48,586 bases of DNA from an uncultured Bacteroidota bacterium. Lineage in GTDB: Bacteria > Bacteroidota > Bacteroidia > UBA4408. Every line of letters begins with the position of its first letter. Within the stretch, counting starts at the first letter, position 1. Location: the NCBI GenBank assembly GCA_903840505.1, contig CAIMGI010000196.1, forward strand, positions 1 through 48,586, written 5' to 3'. Below the pieces are notes generated by a model. The model saw nothing but the letters and a program-made list of their open reading frames with translations, did no database searches and was not told the origin of the DNA. Shown here piece after piece: positions 16,068-25,336 of the stretch. Made by a program: the position numbers and the translations under genes.

Positions 16068-18665
16068 ATGCGCAAACTGCTTTGTCTTATTTTTTTTATT
16101 CCATTTATTTCAGCAGCTCAAGTAAGCGATGATTTTAGCGATGGCGATTTTACTATAGCCCCCATTTGGAGTGGTGATGCTTCACAGTTCCTTGTAAACC
16201 CTTCTTTTCAGCTACAACTTAATTCAATAATAGCCGATACGTCTTACCTTTCAACTCCCAGCACTACAGCGAGTAATTGTGAATGGCACTTGTATGTAAA
16301 ACTTTCCTTTGCGCCATCCGACAATAACAATGTGCGCATTTATCTGATGGCCGATATTGCCAATCTAGAAACAGCAATGCTGAATGGATATTACATTCGT
16401 TTGGGTGAAAATGGTTCATTTGACAGCGTTGACCTTTGGAAACAAGTTGGGAATACACACACTAAAATAATTGATGGTATTAATGGGCATTGCGCAAAAA
16501 CCACCAATACCTTGGGTATAAAAATAACACGCGATGCAGTAGGGAATTGGGCTCTTTTGTCGGATACCTTGGGTGGCGTAAATTACCAACCGGAGGGAAC
16601 AGTGATGGATAATACGATTATGACCTCTTCCTATTGCGGTGTTTGGTGTAAATACACCATCAGTAATGCAACTAAATTCTTTTTCGACAACATATATGCC
16701 GGACCTGTTATTGTAGACAATACAGCTCCAACAATACTTTCAGCAAGTGTAATTTCGGCCACACAACTGGATGTTACTTTTGATGAACCATTGGAAATAA
16801 CTTCGGCTCAAACGGCTGCAAACTACAGTGCCAATAACGGGTTGGGGAGCCCTGCACTTGCCCTGCTGGATAATAATCCAACAGTGGTTCACCTTTCATT
16901 TGCTTCACCATTTGTAAGCGGCACAAACTATACCTTAACTGTAAACGGGATAAAGGACCTTGCTGCAAATACAATGAACAACGGAAGTGTTAACTTTTTA
17001 TATTATGTGCCCGGTAATTTTGATGTGGTGATAAATGAAATTATGGCCGACCCCGATCCTGCTATTGGTCTGCCCAATTATGAATATGTGGAGCTCTTTA
17101 ATAATACGGCTTTCCCTATTCAACTAAATAATTGGACCATCAGCAGCACTACCACCACAAAAACAATTCCGAATTGCACCCTGCTTCCTGATAGTTTTAT
17201 TGTACTAAGCGGAACCTCAGGAGCTGCAGCCTATGGGAACAGCATTTCTATTGTTGGAGTAACCAGCTTTCCGGCACTCACCAATACAGGCACAAGCATT
17301 ACATTAAAGGATCAAAACGGACAAGTTATTTCGGCTGTTAGTTATTCGGATAATTGGTATCAGGATAATAACAAATCGGAAGGCGGTTGGAGCTTGGAGC
17401 AAATCGACCCTCACAATCCTTGTGCTGGAATCGAAAACTGGAAAGCCTCTGCCAATACAAGTGGTGGAACACCGGGAAGAAGGAATTCCATTTTCGCTTC
17501 GAATTTGGATTCAAAAACTCCTGAGCTGATTCGGGTTTCAGTAATTGACAACCTCAACATTCAAGCCTATTTCAGTGAAGGTCTGGATTCTACTTCTCTG
17601 CTCAATTTAAGTTCTTACACAATTGACAATGGTATTGGAAATCCTATTAATATTAATGGTGTTGAGCCGTTTTACAATAGCATTACCCTTAACCTTGGCA
17701 CTGCATTAGTACCGGGTGTAGTGTATACTTTAACCATTAACGGATCTGTTGTTGACTGCATCGGAAATGTTATATCGACCAATAACACAGCACGTTTTGC
17801 CATTCCTAAACCTGTTGCAGCAAACGATATTGTTATCAATGAAATACTGCCCGACCCCAACGATGGTGGAGTTGATTTTGTAGAAATATACAATCGCTCA
17901 AACAAGGTAATTGATTTAGATGAACTTCGTTTATCGTCACAAGATACCATTACGGGAATACTAGAATCTATTTATACCATTGCCCCGGAGGGTTATTTGC
18001 TATTTCCCGAAGAATACATTGTACTTAGCAGCGACAGCAAAAAAATATTAACACAATATACTACAATAAATAAAAAAGGCTTTGTGGATATGCCTTCTAT
18101 CCCCTCAATGAATATCGATGGAGATGTTGTTGTGCTGAGCAATTTACAAGATGTAATTATCGATAAATTGCAATATTATAACAGTTGGCATTTTGCATTG
18201 TTAAACGACACAAAGGGCATTTCGTTGGAGCGTATCGATTTTAATCGCCCAACTCAGGATGCCACAAACTGGCATTCAGCAGCAGAAAGCGTAGGTTTTG
18301 CAAGTCCAGCTTACAAAAACTCACAGTATAGCAACGGCACTTCCACAGGAACAGAAGTTACGTTGAGTCCCGAAATTTTTTCACCCGACAATGATGGTTA
18401 CAATGATGTGCTGAATATAAATTATGTATTTGATGCACCCGGCTATATTGGCAATATCAGTATTTTTGATGAAAAGGGAAGGTTAGTTAGAAGTTTGATT
18501 AAAAATCAACTGTTGGCGATTAGCGGTACTGTTTCTTGGGATGGCACTACTGACAATAACGAAAAGGCGCGCATTGGAATTTTTATTGTTTTCTTTGAAG
18601 CATTTGACTTGAAAGGAAATGTAAAACACTATAAAAAAACCTGCGTTGTAGGTGGGAAAATTTAA
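16068..18665 (+). CDS. Secreted lamin-tail-domain surface protein with a gliding/T9SS-type C-terminus
   Basis: A secreted 865-residue protein with signal peptide MRKLLCLIFFIPFISAAQ. In order: an N-terminal jelly-roll-like region (about 20-215); an Ig-like Big_5 domain (DNTAPTILSASVISATQLDVTFDEPLEI, about 220-310); a lamin-tail domain (VINEIMADPDPAIGLPNYEYVELFNN, about 320-450); a second Ig-like domain (about 480-585); a second lamin-tail domain (DIVINEILPDPNDGGVDFVEIYN, about 590-730); and a C-terminal domain opening with SPEIFSPDNDGYNDVLNI and ending WDGTTDNNEKARIGIFIVFFEAFD. That end resembles the gliding-motility/type IX sorting and FlgD-Ig families. It is probably an adhesin or surface protein; the substrate is unknown. 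Confidence 0.85.
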   Translation: MRKLLCLIFFIPFISAAQVSDDFSDGDFTIAPIWSGDASQFLVNPSFQLQLNSIIADTSYLSTPSTTASNCEWHLYVKLSFAPSDNNNVRIYLMADIANLETAMLNGYYIRLGENGSFDSVDLWKQVGNTHTKIIDGINGHCAKTTNTLGIKITRDAVGNWALLSDTLGGVNYQPEGTVMDNTIMTSSYCGVWCKYTISNATKFFFDNIYAGPVIVDNTAPTILSASVISATQLDVTFDEPLEITSAQTAANYSANNGLGSPALALLDNNPTVVHLSFASPFVSGTNYTLTVNGIKDLAANTMNNGSVNFLYYVPGNFDVVINEIMADPDPAIGLPNYEYVELFNNTAFPIQLNNWTISSTTTTKTIPNCTLLPDSFIVLSGTSGAAAYGNSISIVGVTSFPALTNTGTSITLKDQNGQVISAVSYSDNWYQDNNKSEGGWSLEQIDPHNPCAGIENWKASANTSGGTPGRRNSIFASNLDSKTPELIRVSVIDNLNIQAYFSEGLDSTSLLNLSSYTIDNGIGNPININGVEPFYNSITLNLGTALVPGVVYTLTINGSVVDCIGNVISTNNTARFAIPKPVAANDIVINEILPDPNDGGVDFVEIYNRSNKVIDLDELRLSSQDTITGILESIYTIAPEGYLLFPEEYIVLSSDSKKILTQYTTINKKGFVDMPSIPSMNIDGDVVVLSNLQDVIIDKLQYYNSWHFALLNDTKGISLERIDFNRPTQDATNWHSAAESVGFASPAYKNSQYSNGTSTGTEVTLSPEIFSPDNDGYNDVLNINYVFDAPGYIGNISIFDEKGRLVRSLIKNQLLAISGTVSWDGTTDNNEKARIGIFIVFFEAFDLKGNVKHYKKTCVVGGKI

Positions 18666-18674
18666 TTTCGAAAA

Positions 18675-19034
18675 ATGTTCGTAAAGTTTATCAAAAGTGT
18701 TGGTTTTGCACTAACAGGTATCAAATGGTTTTTTAAAAATGAACGCAATGCGCCCGTGCATCTTGCTGCCGCTACTGGAGTTATTGTGATTGGCGTATTC
18801 ACCGAATTAAATTCAACGGAGTGGTGTTTTATTGCCCTTGCAATAGGGGTAGTATTGGCTGCAGAAATTTTCAATACCGCCATTGAAAAAACAGTAGATG
18901 TCATTTTTAAAGAACAAAACGAAAATGCAGGATTGATAAAGGATTTAGCAGCCGGAGGGGTATTAGTTTGCTCTCTTTTAGCTGCCGCTATAGGTGTCAT
19001 TATTTTTCTACCTAAAATACTGATTCATTTTTAA
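18675..19034 (+). CDS. dgkA: Diacylglycerol/undecaprenol kinase, DgkA family
   Basis: A 119-residue three-helix inner-membrane kinase of the family's usual length. The active-site helix carries E64-IFNTAI-E71, matching the E-x-x-N-T-A-I-E motif of E. coli DgkA, followed by a conserved D75. A second motif, IKDLAAGGVLV, with D94 and the AAGAV-like turn, is also present. In bacteria without the eukaryotic-type cycle it often phosphorylates undecaprenol for cell-wall carrier recycling; in E. coli it uses diacylglycerol. It starts nine bases after the lamin-tail gene. Confidence 0.92.
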   Translation: MFVKFIKSVGFALTGIKWFFKNERNAPVHLAAATGVIVIGVFTELNSTEWCFIALAIGVVLAAEIFNTAIEKTVDVIFKEQNENAGLIKDLAAGGVLVCSLLAAAIGVIIFLPKILIHF

Positions 19035-19063
19035 AACTGTTATTATTTTCCTTTAACTGTTTG

Positions 19064-19071
19064 TACCTTTG
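19064..19071 (+). promoter_or_regulatory. -7 promoter element TACCTTTG of the DUF502 gene
   Basis: Exact TAnnTTTG. It covers the alternative upstream start at 19069, so translation should begin at the ATG at 19096. Confidence 0.55.
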
Positions 19072-19095
19072 TGGTTCAACGCAAATTATTTTTGG

Positions 19096-19668
19096 ATGAA
19101 AAAATTCGTAAAATATTTTTTACAAGGTCTTTTGTTTACGGTTCCTATATTTATAACCATTACTGTAATTTACCAAGTAATAACGCGTGTAGGCTCCCTC
19201 ATACAAGATTTAGGGCTTCACATACACCCTATCCTCGATCCGTTTTTAGGTTTTATTATTGTTATCATTATTATCTTAATTGCCGGAATTATTGGTACCA
19301 GTATTTTTTTCGATCCCATCTTTCGTTGGGCAGAGCGAAACATTGAAAAAGCCCCACTCATTAAAGTTATTTATTCTTCCATAAAAGATTTAATGAGTGC
19401 TATGGTGGGACAAAAAAAACGTTTTAACAAGCCTGTTTTAGTAACTGTAAACCAACACCCCTTGGTTGAGAAAATCGGTTTCGTTACGCACGAAGATTTA
19501 ACGGAATTAGGATTAGAAAAAGATAAAGTGGCTGTGTATTTCCCTTATTCTTATGCATTTTCTGGACAATTGCTCATCGTATCAAAATTTAATATAAAGG
19601 TAATCGAGGCCTCTTCTTCAGAAGTAATGAAATTCATTGTTTCGGGAGGGGTTACTGATATTGATTAA
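19096..19668 (+). CDS. DUF502 family membrane protein
   Basis: A 190-residue protein of the DUF502 family. It begins MKKFVKYFLQGLLFTVPIFITITVIY, the family's usual start with a first membrane helix. A second helix follows (FLGFIIVIIIILIAGIIGTSIFF), then the conserved stretch FDPIFRWAERNIEKAPLIKVIYSSIKDLMSAM and a soluble C-terminal beta domain. The open frame extends to 19069, but those nine codons overlap a perfect -7 box, so I place the start at 19096. Function is unknown in bacteria; the plant homologues are LCV/COV membrane proteins. Confidence 0.88.
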   Translation: MKKFVKYFLQGLLFTVPIFITITVIYQVITRVGSLIQDLGLHIHPILDPFLGFIIVIIIILIAGIIGTSIFFDPIFRWAERNIEKAPLIKVIYSSIKDLMSAMVGQKKRFNKPVLVTVNQHPLVEKIGFVTHEDLTELGLEKDKVAVYFPYSYAFSGQLLIVSKFNIKVIEASSSEVMKFIVSGGVTDID

Positions 19669-19697
19669 TACAAATAGGTTAAAATAAAACCAACAAA

Positions 19698-20363
19698 ATG
19701 AAAAAATCACATTTATTATTCGCTGCATTGTTCTTAATTGGAAATGTATTTGCTCAAAAAACAAAAGTAGAAGAAGGTTCTGAAAACATAGGTGGTGGAA
19801 GTAACAAAGCGCTATCCGTTGTAATTTATGGAAGCAATGACAATGACATTGAAAAGGCTTGGAAATCGTATATAAAAGATTTTAATCCCGATAAGGTTTC
19901 CACGAAGGATGGTGTTTTTGCTGACAATGCGAAAATAAAAGCCATTAGTGATAATGCAGTAGATGTTTATGCAAAAACAGATGCAAAAAAAGACGGTGAA
20001 GTTTTATTCATTGTTGCTTTTGATTTAGGAGGAGCCTTTTTAAATTCATCGCAACATGCTTCACAAATAAAAGACGCTAAAAAAATGTTGTATGATTTTG
20101 CAATTAAAATGACAAAGGAGGGAATGGATGAACAAATTAAAGCTCAAGCAAAAGTATTGGAAAAGCTTGATGACAAACAAAAGGATCTGGTAAAAGATCA
20201 AGAAAATTTAAAAAAAGAAATTGAAAACAACAAAGCAAAAATAAAGAAAGCAGAAGACGATATCACTAAAAACAAAAGCGATCAAGAGGCAAAATTAAAG
20301 GAAATTGAAGCGCAAAAAAAAGTGATAGAGGAGTTGAAAAAGAAAAAAGATGCGGTTGATTAA
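19698..20363 (+). CDS. Exported coiled-coil protein of unknown function
   Basis: A 221-residue protein with a signal peptide (MKKSHLLFAALFLIGNVFAQ). The first half of the mature protein is a compact domain with strands such as KALSVVIYGSNDNDIEKAWKSYIKDF and GEVLFIVAFDLGGAFLNSS. The last 85 residues are almost pure Lys/Glu/Asp/Gln helix, a long coiled coil (LEKLDDKQKDLVKDQENLKK onward). I do not recognise a named family, though similar proteins seem common in Bacteroidota. It lies 29 bp after the DUF502 gene and may share its transcript. It could be periplasmic or surface-linked. Confidence 0.85.
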   Translation: MKKSHLLFAALFLIGNVFAQKTKVEEGSENIGGGSNKALSVVIYGSNDNDIEKAWKSYIKDFNPDKVSTKDGVFADNAKIKAISDNAVDVYAKTDAKKDGEVLFIVAFDLGGAFLNSSQHASQIKDAKKMLYDFAIKMTKEGMDEQIKAQAKVLEKLDDKQKDLVKDQENLKKEIENNKAKIKKAEDDITKNKSDQEAKLKEIEAQKKVIEELKKKKDAVD

Positions 20364-20387
20364 CAACTAGTTTTTACCTTATCCCCT

Positions 20388-23300
20388 TTAGCGTATTTTA
20401 TAGGTAGCATTAGCAGGAACACAAAGCACCCTGCTGCTTTGTGAAAGATAGCCGCTACCATAGTAAAATTCTTCTTTGCGGGTTTTTCCGTTACTGAGTT
20501 TTACCAAAGCGTACTTGTCGTATGGTTTTACTCTCACCATATTACCTTGTGAAGCCTTTACAGTGGAAAAGGCTTTTGTAACATCGCTGTTTTGTGTTGC
20601 AATTACAAGCGTTTTATTTGCTTTTATATTACTTAACAGCGCCAAGCCTCTTGCGTCTCTTTCCACCAAAAAACCGCTGGCTTGAATACTCTCAGGCATA
20701 AAATTTCCAGCGCCATCCCCAATTAAATAAAGTCCCTTTCCAGCATCATATTTCCCTCTTTCAATTTCGGGATAATAGAAATTACCCACCAAAACTATAT
20801 CCAAATTACCATCCTCATTAATGTCTTTTACAACTATTCCGTTTACAGGGGATGTTTGCGTTATTTTAGGCAATTCTTTAAATTCAAACTTCCCATTTCC
20901 TTTATTTTCTATATAACAAGAGGCTGTTGTATAAGCAGATAACCTTTTTGCTCTATTATATGCTGCACTGTCGAGCACATCTCTTATTCCAGCTTTTGAG
21001 TAAAATTTTGCCTTGTAAAACTTCTTATTTAATCCATTTATTCGCGCAGATAATTGTATCAATTGCTTACAAGGATATTGGGCGCCATTTTCATAATACG
21101 TAGTAATAATATCCGTTGAGCCATTGTCGTCAACATCCCCATAATAAATATCAAGTGGAAAATCTTGTTTGGCCTCATAACGTGTGTTCAAACCAAGATT
21201 CCCTACCACATAATCCATATCGCCATCATTGTCAAAGTCCCCGGCTGTTATACTATTCCACAAACCATCGGTTTTTATATTAAATGCTAAATTGGGATTA
21301 TCCAACACAAACTTACCACCTACATTTTTAAAAAAGCATACGGGCATCCACTCCCCCACAACAACTAAATCCAGTTTATCATCGTTGTTATAATCCGTAA
21401 AAATAGCAGAGGTTATCATTCCTACTTTTGACAATTCCGGTGCAATTGTATTTGTTACATCTTTAAAATTTCCTTTTTTATTTTCGAGAATGTAACTATT
21501 GGGTGTTACAGGATAATTTTGGGCAGAGACTCTACCACCAACAAAGAGATCTAAATCTCCGTCATTGTCATAATCCGCAGCAATAACACAAGATCCGCTT
21601 GATTTAATATCTGCAATTTCCTTTTTATCAAAGGATCCATCTTTGTTACCTTTGTATATTCTGTGAGTATATTTTTTATCGGTCGCCTTCACTTCATTTC
21701 CACCAGAAACAACAAATACGTCATTTATGCCATCATTGTTAGCATCAAAAATTAATGCTCCTTGGTCTTCATAAGTAGTATCTTGTGTAATGATGTTTTC
21801 CTTTGGGATAAAACTACCTATATCCTGTTGAACAAATAAGCCTCTTGGTTTTCCCATAGCTCCGCCAATATACACATCGTCTTCCCCATCATTATTAATG
21901 TCTCCTACAGCTATGCCTGGACCATTTTTCGAATAAAAATTACAGATTAAAGGATCCTTCCTAAAATCATAATACGCATTCTCACTGTGCTTAAAATTAA
22001 TTCCTGTGGTTTTTTCTTCAACGAACACAGGTTCCACAATTTCTTTTGATTCTATTTTTGCCGTTGCATTCTTATAATAAACAGTTATAAGTTGATTTGC
22101 TTTTACGTTCGTCATTTTTTCCACTTTTCCATCGGGCCACTTAATTAGTAACGAATCAATTGTTGCAATATCCCCTAAGCCAAAATGAAGGGCATTCTCT
22201 GAACACGAATAAAAGCCTCTTGTTGGCTGAAGTTCTAAAAATTGTATTTTCCCCTGGTAATAAATAGTGGCGGTTGACCCTTCAATTGGATGATTGTCTT
22301 TGTTTTTAAATTTCAAACGCAAATAGCACCCTCCTTTTTGTTGAGTGGATTGATTTTGATATACAAAAGATACGGCTCTTGCATTGTTTACTACAATATC
22401 CAAATCGCCATCGTTATCTAAATCACCATAGGCTGCTCCGTCAGAATTTGCTGCAGGTCCCATTCCCCATTTATCCCTTTTATCAGTAAAAGTAAGGTCC
22501 CCATTATTTTTAAAAATAAAGTTCACATATTGAGATTTAGGTCTCCTATCATTCATCATTACATTTCGCATATATTCACTTCGCTTTTCAATAGGGATAT
22601 CCAAATTTGCTCTTCTTAATGAGTCGGCTACCAAGGGCATATCAAACATTAAACTCATTTGATTGGTTAAGCCATTTGCCACAAAGATATCCTTGTTCCC
22701 ATCGTTATCAAAATCCGCTATTAATGCAGCCCAACTCCATTCTGTAGCATCAACCCCTGCCATTTCTCCAATTTCGTTAAATTTTCCACTTCCCATATTT
22801 AGCTGTAAGCAATTTTTTACCTGCTGACGTATCATGTCGTCAGGGTCTACACCAATCAATAATTCTTTTTCAAAAGTAGACTCGAACTTGCTTGTTTTCT
22901 GGCCGGCATTCGTGGCAGGTCTCATATCGGTTGAATAAATGTCCAACAATCCATCATTATTTATATCGGCAATATCAACCCCCATTGTATAATAGCTTGT
23001 GTGACGGAACATTTTTGATGCCATTTCAGTAAAGGTTCCATCGTGATTATTTTTAAAAAAATAATCCGGAGAATCAAAATCGCTATTGGCATAAATATCT
23101 ACCCAGCCATCTTGATCGAGGTCAGATGCAAAAACATTCAATACAAAATGGGCCTTACTATCAAACTGAATGTTTGATTTATGAATGATGTTTTCAAAAT
23201 GACTTCCATCAATATTTTTAAATAAATAAGCTGGGCTAAATTTTTCTCCTTTTTTTTCCGCGCGAATACCTTGTAAGGCATAAGTGCTTCTTTTGTAAAC

Positions 23301-23975
23301 ATAACTTCCATCAATGTAAATATCTAACAAATTATCCTTGTTGATATCTAAAAAAGTAGCTTGCCTAAGCAATTTATCTGTTACCAATCCAAATTGTTTT
23401 GCCCTTTCCGTAAAAGTTGAATTTCCATTATTAATAAGCAATATCACATTTGCGCTATCAATAATACTACCATCTGGCGCTTTTTGGTTATACTCAAATA
23501 CCGCTGTGTCGTTCATTGGGTTATCTCCAGGGGGGCGTTTATTGGCTTTTGCTTTTAACGAATCTCTTGTAGCTTTTGATGTGTTCACATTTTTTTTACC
23601 ATACATCGTTTCACGACAAACAAGAATATCTAAAAAACCATCGTTATTTACGTCACCCATTGTAACTCCTGTTGATGATATAAATTGCTTTATTCCGGCT
23701 TTATTTGTTATGTCCTCAAACACCATATTCCCTTTGTTTAAATAAAGGGCAACGGCACTATCACCGGTAAAAAAAATATCCAGCAAGCCATCGTTATTTA
23801 TATCACCAAGCGCTACACCTCCACCTTCTATAATTTGATGATTTGTGTGCCCATTAAATGTTATCTTGCTTTCGGAGGGCTTCAATATTTTAAATAAGGG
23901 ATCTTCCTTTTTTACTTGAGCAAAAGCTACTGTTCCAAAAAAGAAAAACACTACTAATTGAATTAATCTTTTCAT
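20388..23975 (-). CDS. Giant secreted FG-GAP/VCBS repeat protein with ASPIC/UnbV domain (CRTAC1-like)
   Basis: A 1195-residue exported protein (signal MKRLIQLVVFFFFGTVAFAQ). It contains a first block of FG-GAP propeller blades with calcium-binding DxNxDGxxD loops: GDINNDGLLDIFF (57-69), GDVNNDGFLDILV (107-119), DINKDNLLDIYI (210-221), DLDQDGWVDIYA (285-296), DINNDGLLDIYS (337-348), DFDNDGNKDIFV (421-432) and DLDNDGDLDIVV (518-529). An ASPIC/UnbV domain follows (about 548-636), then a second propeller block from about 690 to the end. There is no obvious sorting domain at the C-terminus. It is encoded five bases downstream of a haloperoxidase-like gene on the same strand, so the two are probably co-expressed. 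Confidence 0.92.
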   Translation of the reverse strand: MKRLIQLVVFFFFGTVAFAQVKKEDPLFKILKPSESKITFNGHTNHQIIEGGGVALGDINNDGLLDIFFTGDSAVALYLNKGNMVFEDITNKAGIKQFISSTGVTMGDVNNDGFLDILVCRETMYGKKNVNTSKATRDSLKAKANKRPPGDNPMNDTAVFEYNQKAPDGSIIDSANVILLINNGNSTFTERAKQFGLVTDKLLRQATFLDINKDNLLDIYIDGSYVYKRSTYALQGIRAEKKGEKFSPAYLFKNIDGSHFENIIHKSNIQFDSKAHFVLNVFASDLDQDGWVDIYANSDFDSPDYFFKNNHDGTFTEMASKMFRHTSYYTMGVDIADINNDGLLDIYSTDMRPATNAGQKTSKFESTFEKELLIGVDPDDMIRQQVKNCLQLNMGSGKFNEIGEMAGVDATEWSWAALIADFDNDGNKDIFVANGLTNQMSLMFDMPLVADSLRRANLDIPIEKRSEYMRNVMMNDRRPKSQYVNFIFKNNGDLTFTDKRDKWGMGPAANSDGAAYGDLDNDGDLDIVVNNARAVSFVYQNQSTQQKGGCYLRLKFKNKDNHPIEGSTATIYYQGKIQFLELQPTRGFYSCSENALHFGLGDIATIDSLLIKWPDGKVEKMTNVKANQLITVYYKNATAKIESKEIVEPVFVEEKTTGINFKHSENAYYDFRKDPLICNFYSKNGPGIAVGDINNDGEDDVYIGGAMGKPRGLFVQQDIGSFIPKENIITQDTTYEDQGALIFDANNDGINDVFVVSGGNEVKATDKKYTHRIYKGNKDGSFDKKEIADIKSSGSCVIAADYDNDGDLDLFVGGRVSAQNYPVTPNSYILENKKGNFKDVTNTIAPELSKVGMITSAIFTDYNNDDKLDLVVVGEWMPVCFFKNVGGKFVLDNPNLAFNIKTDGLWNSITAGDFDNDGDMDYVVGNLGLNTRYEAKQDFPLDIYYGDVDDNGSTDIITTYYENGAQYPCKQLIQLSARINGLNKKFYKAKFYSKAGIRDVLDSAAYNRAKRLSAYTTASCYIENKGNGKFEFKELPKITQTSPVNGIVVKDINEDGNLDIVLVGNFYYPEIERGKYDAGKGLYLIGDGAGNFMPESIQASGFLVERDARGLALLSNIKANKTLVIATQNSDVTKAFSTVKASQGNMVRVKPYDKYALVKLSNGKTRKEEFYYGSGYLSQSSRVLCVPANATYKIR

Positions 23976-23979
23976 AAAA

Positions 23980-25284
23980 TTATCTTGTGTGAATATTTTC
24001 TACTATGTATTTCCCTATCGCTTTGCCTTGCGCAGCGCCCCCATCTACTCCTGTCATAAAATGTATCCCACCATAAACCCTACTAATACTCACCTCATTT
24101 GCTGCTTCCATAAAAGAGTTAAAAGTTCTAGCTTCATACCCAAAATCCTTTTCGGAAGAGTCGGGAAATTTATAATTTGCACCATACAATTTTGTAAGAA
24201 CCGTGGCTGCTGCTGCAGAGATGCAACTGTGTCCACTTGGATGTTCCGGGAAAGGCGGTGTAACCAACATTGAAATCCAATCAGGGTCAATATTCTCTTG
24301 TATAAAAGTAACAGGGCGAATAAAATTACTTGTATATTTTTCTTTGAAGCAGCTTATAAATCCATCAGCCAAAGCTACCGAAACAAGCGAATAGGTTTCT
24401 GCTGTTTGCAAAACAGAAGCCTTTTCATTTAAACATATAATTTTTGCTATTCCCATCCAATGAGCTCCAGGGCTCATCTGTCTGCGAGGAACCATATTGT
24501 GACCTGTAAATGAAATAAGGTCAGGGTTATCATCCCAAAATTTGGCAATAAGCGTTTGTTCAGGAGTTCTATTTTTATCAATATCGTAAACCTGTTTTGC
24601 TAATTTATAAAACTCCGAGGAGCTGTCGGTACTGTATTTAACAGGTACGGGATTTCTATAATCATCTACCGATTTTATTACAAATGGTCGTAAGGTACCC
24701 CAATTAGGTTCGCAAGCTGGCCTAAACTCAGGTGGAGTAGGTTTCCAAGCTCCTGGAGCTTTTGTATAAATATAGGCAGGTAAGGCTTTAGTTTGTGCAT
24801 AACTATCGGCCTTTGCCCATTTTAATATAGCTAATGCCATTTGTTTGCCGTACTCTATTGAATTTGCATAAACAACTGCATCCGTCTTTGGTTTTAATAC
24901 GCCCAGTTGCTGTTTTAATAATGAATCACACATATCTTCCCTGTAAACCAATTTTTTACCGACAATTGTAATTGCTTGTATGGCTGCAATATCCCAATTG
25001 TATTTTAAAGAAGAATCGGGCTTAGGTAAATCCTTTAATGCATTGAATTGATTTTGAAAACTCTTATACTTTTTATCACCGTTTATTAGCACCTCATATG
25101 CGGCAATAAAAGGGTATGTATATGTGCGACTTGCCAATTTAGGACTAAAGCCATCCATCACCATAGCCTCTGTTAAAGTATAATTCCACTCATGTAAAAA
25201 ATTCGCAGAATTCTCTGATGCTTGTGAAAACCCCTTTGAAATGAACATGGTTAATACTAAAAATGCTATTAATTTCTTCATCAT
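23980..25284 (-). CDS. Exported vanadium-dependent haloperoxidase/PAP2-like enzyme
   Basis: A 434-residue exported protein (signal MMKKLIAFLVLTMFISKGFSQ). It carries the three motifs shared by vanadium haloperoxidases and PAP2 phosphatases: K316-x6-R323-P, P349-S-G-H352, and S401-R402-x5-H408. The acid/base Asp usual three residues after the last His in PAP2 is absent there (HFMTGVD has Asp at 414). The length and the all-alpha N-terminal half suit the haloperoxidase branch. Vanadate haloperoxidases oxidise halides with peroxide; phosphatase activity is the alternative. The downstream FG-GAP protein is probably co-transcribed. A perfect -7 box (TAATTTTG, minus strand 25313-25306) lies upstream. 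A second ATG at 25281 is equally usable. Confidence 0.87.
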   Translation of the reverse strand: MMKKLIAFLVLTMFISKGFSQASENSANFLHEWNYTLTEAMVMDGFSPKLASRTYTYPFIAAYEVLINGDKKYKSFQNQFNALKDLPKPDSSLKYNWDIAAIQAITIVGKKLVYREDMCDSLLKQQLGVLKPKTDAVVYANSIEYGKQMALAILKWAKADSYAQTKALPAYIYTKAPGAWKPTPPEFRPACEPNWGTLRPFVIKSVDDYRNPVPVKYSTDSSSEFYKLAKQVYDIDKNRTPEQTLIAKFWDDNPDLISFTGHNMVPRRQMSPGAHWMGIAKIICLNEKASVLQTAETYSLVSVALADGFISCFKEKYTSNFIRPVTFIQENIDPDWISMLVTPPFPEHPSGHSCISAAAATVLTKLYGANYKFPDSSEKDFGYEARTFNSFMEAANEVSISRVYGGIHFMTGVDGGAAQGKAIGKYIVENIHTR

Positions 25285-25305
25285 AAAAGCTATTTATTTT
25301 CGGTA

Positions 25306-25313
25306 CAAAATTA
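25306..25313 (-). promoter_or_regulatory. -7 promoter element TAATTTTG of the haloperoxidase-like gene
   Basis: Exact TAnnTTTG on the minus strand, 21 bases before the ATG at 25284; suggests separate initiation for this gene and the FG-GAP gene after it. Confidence 0.5.
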
Positions 25314-25336
25314 AACTTTTTTCACTCGAAATTAGA

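Noticed and set aside
23338-23745. 135-residue plus-strand frame inside the FG-GAP gene
   Set aside because: Antisense of conserved FG-GAP and linker sequence; no promoter or independent domain.
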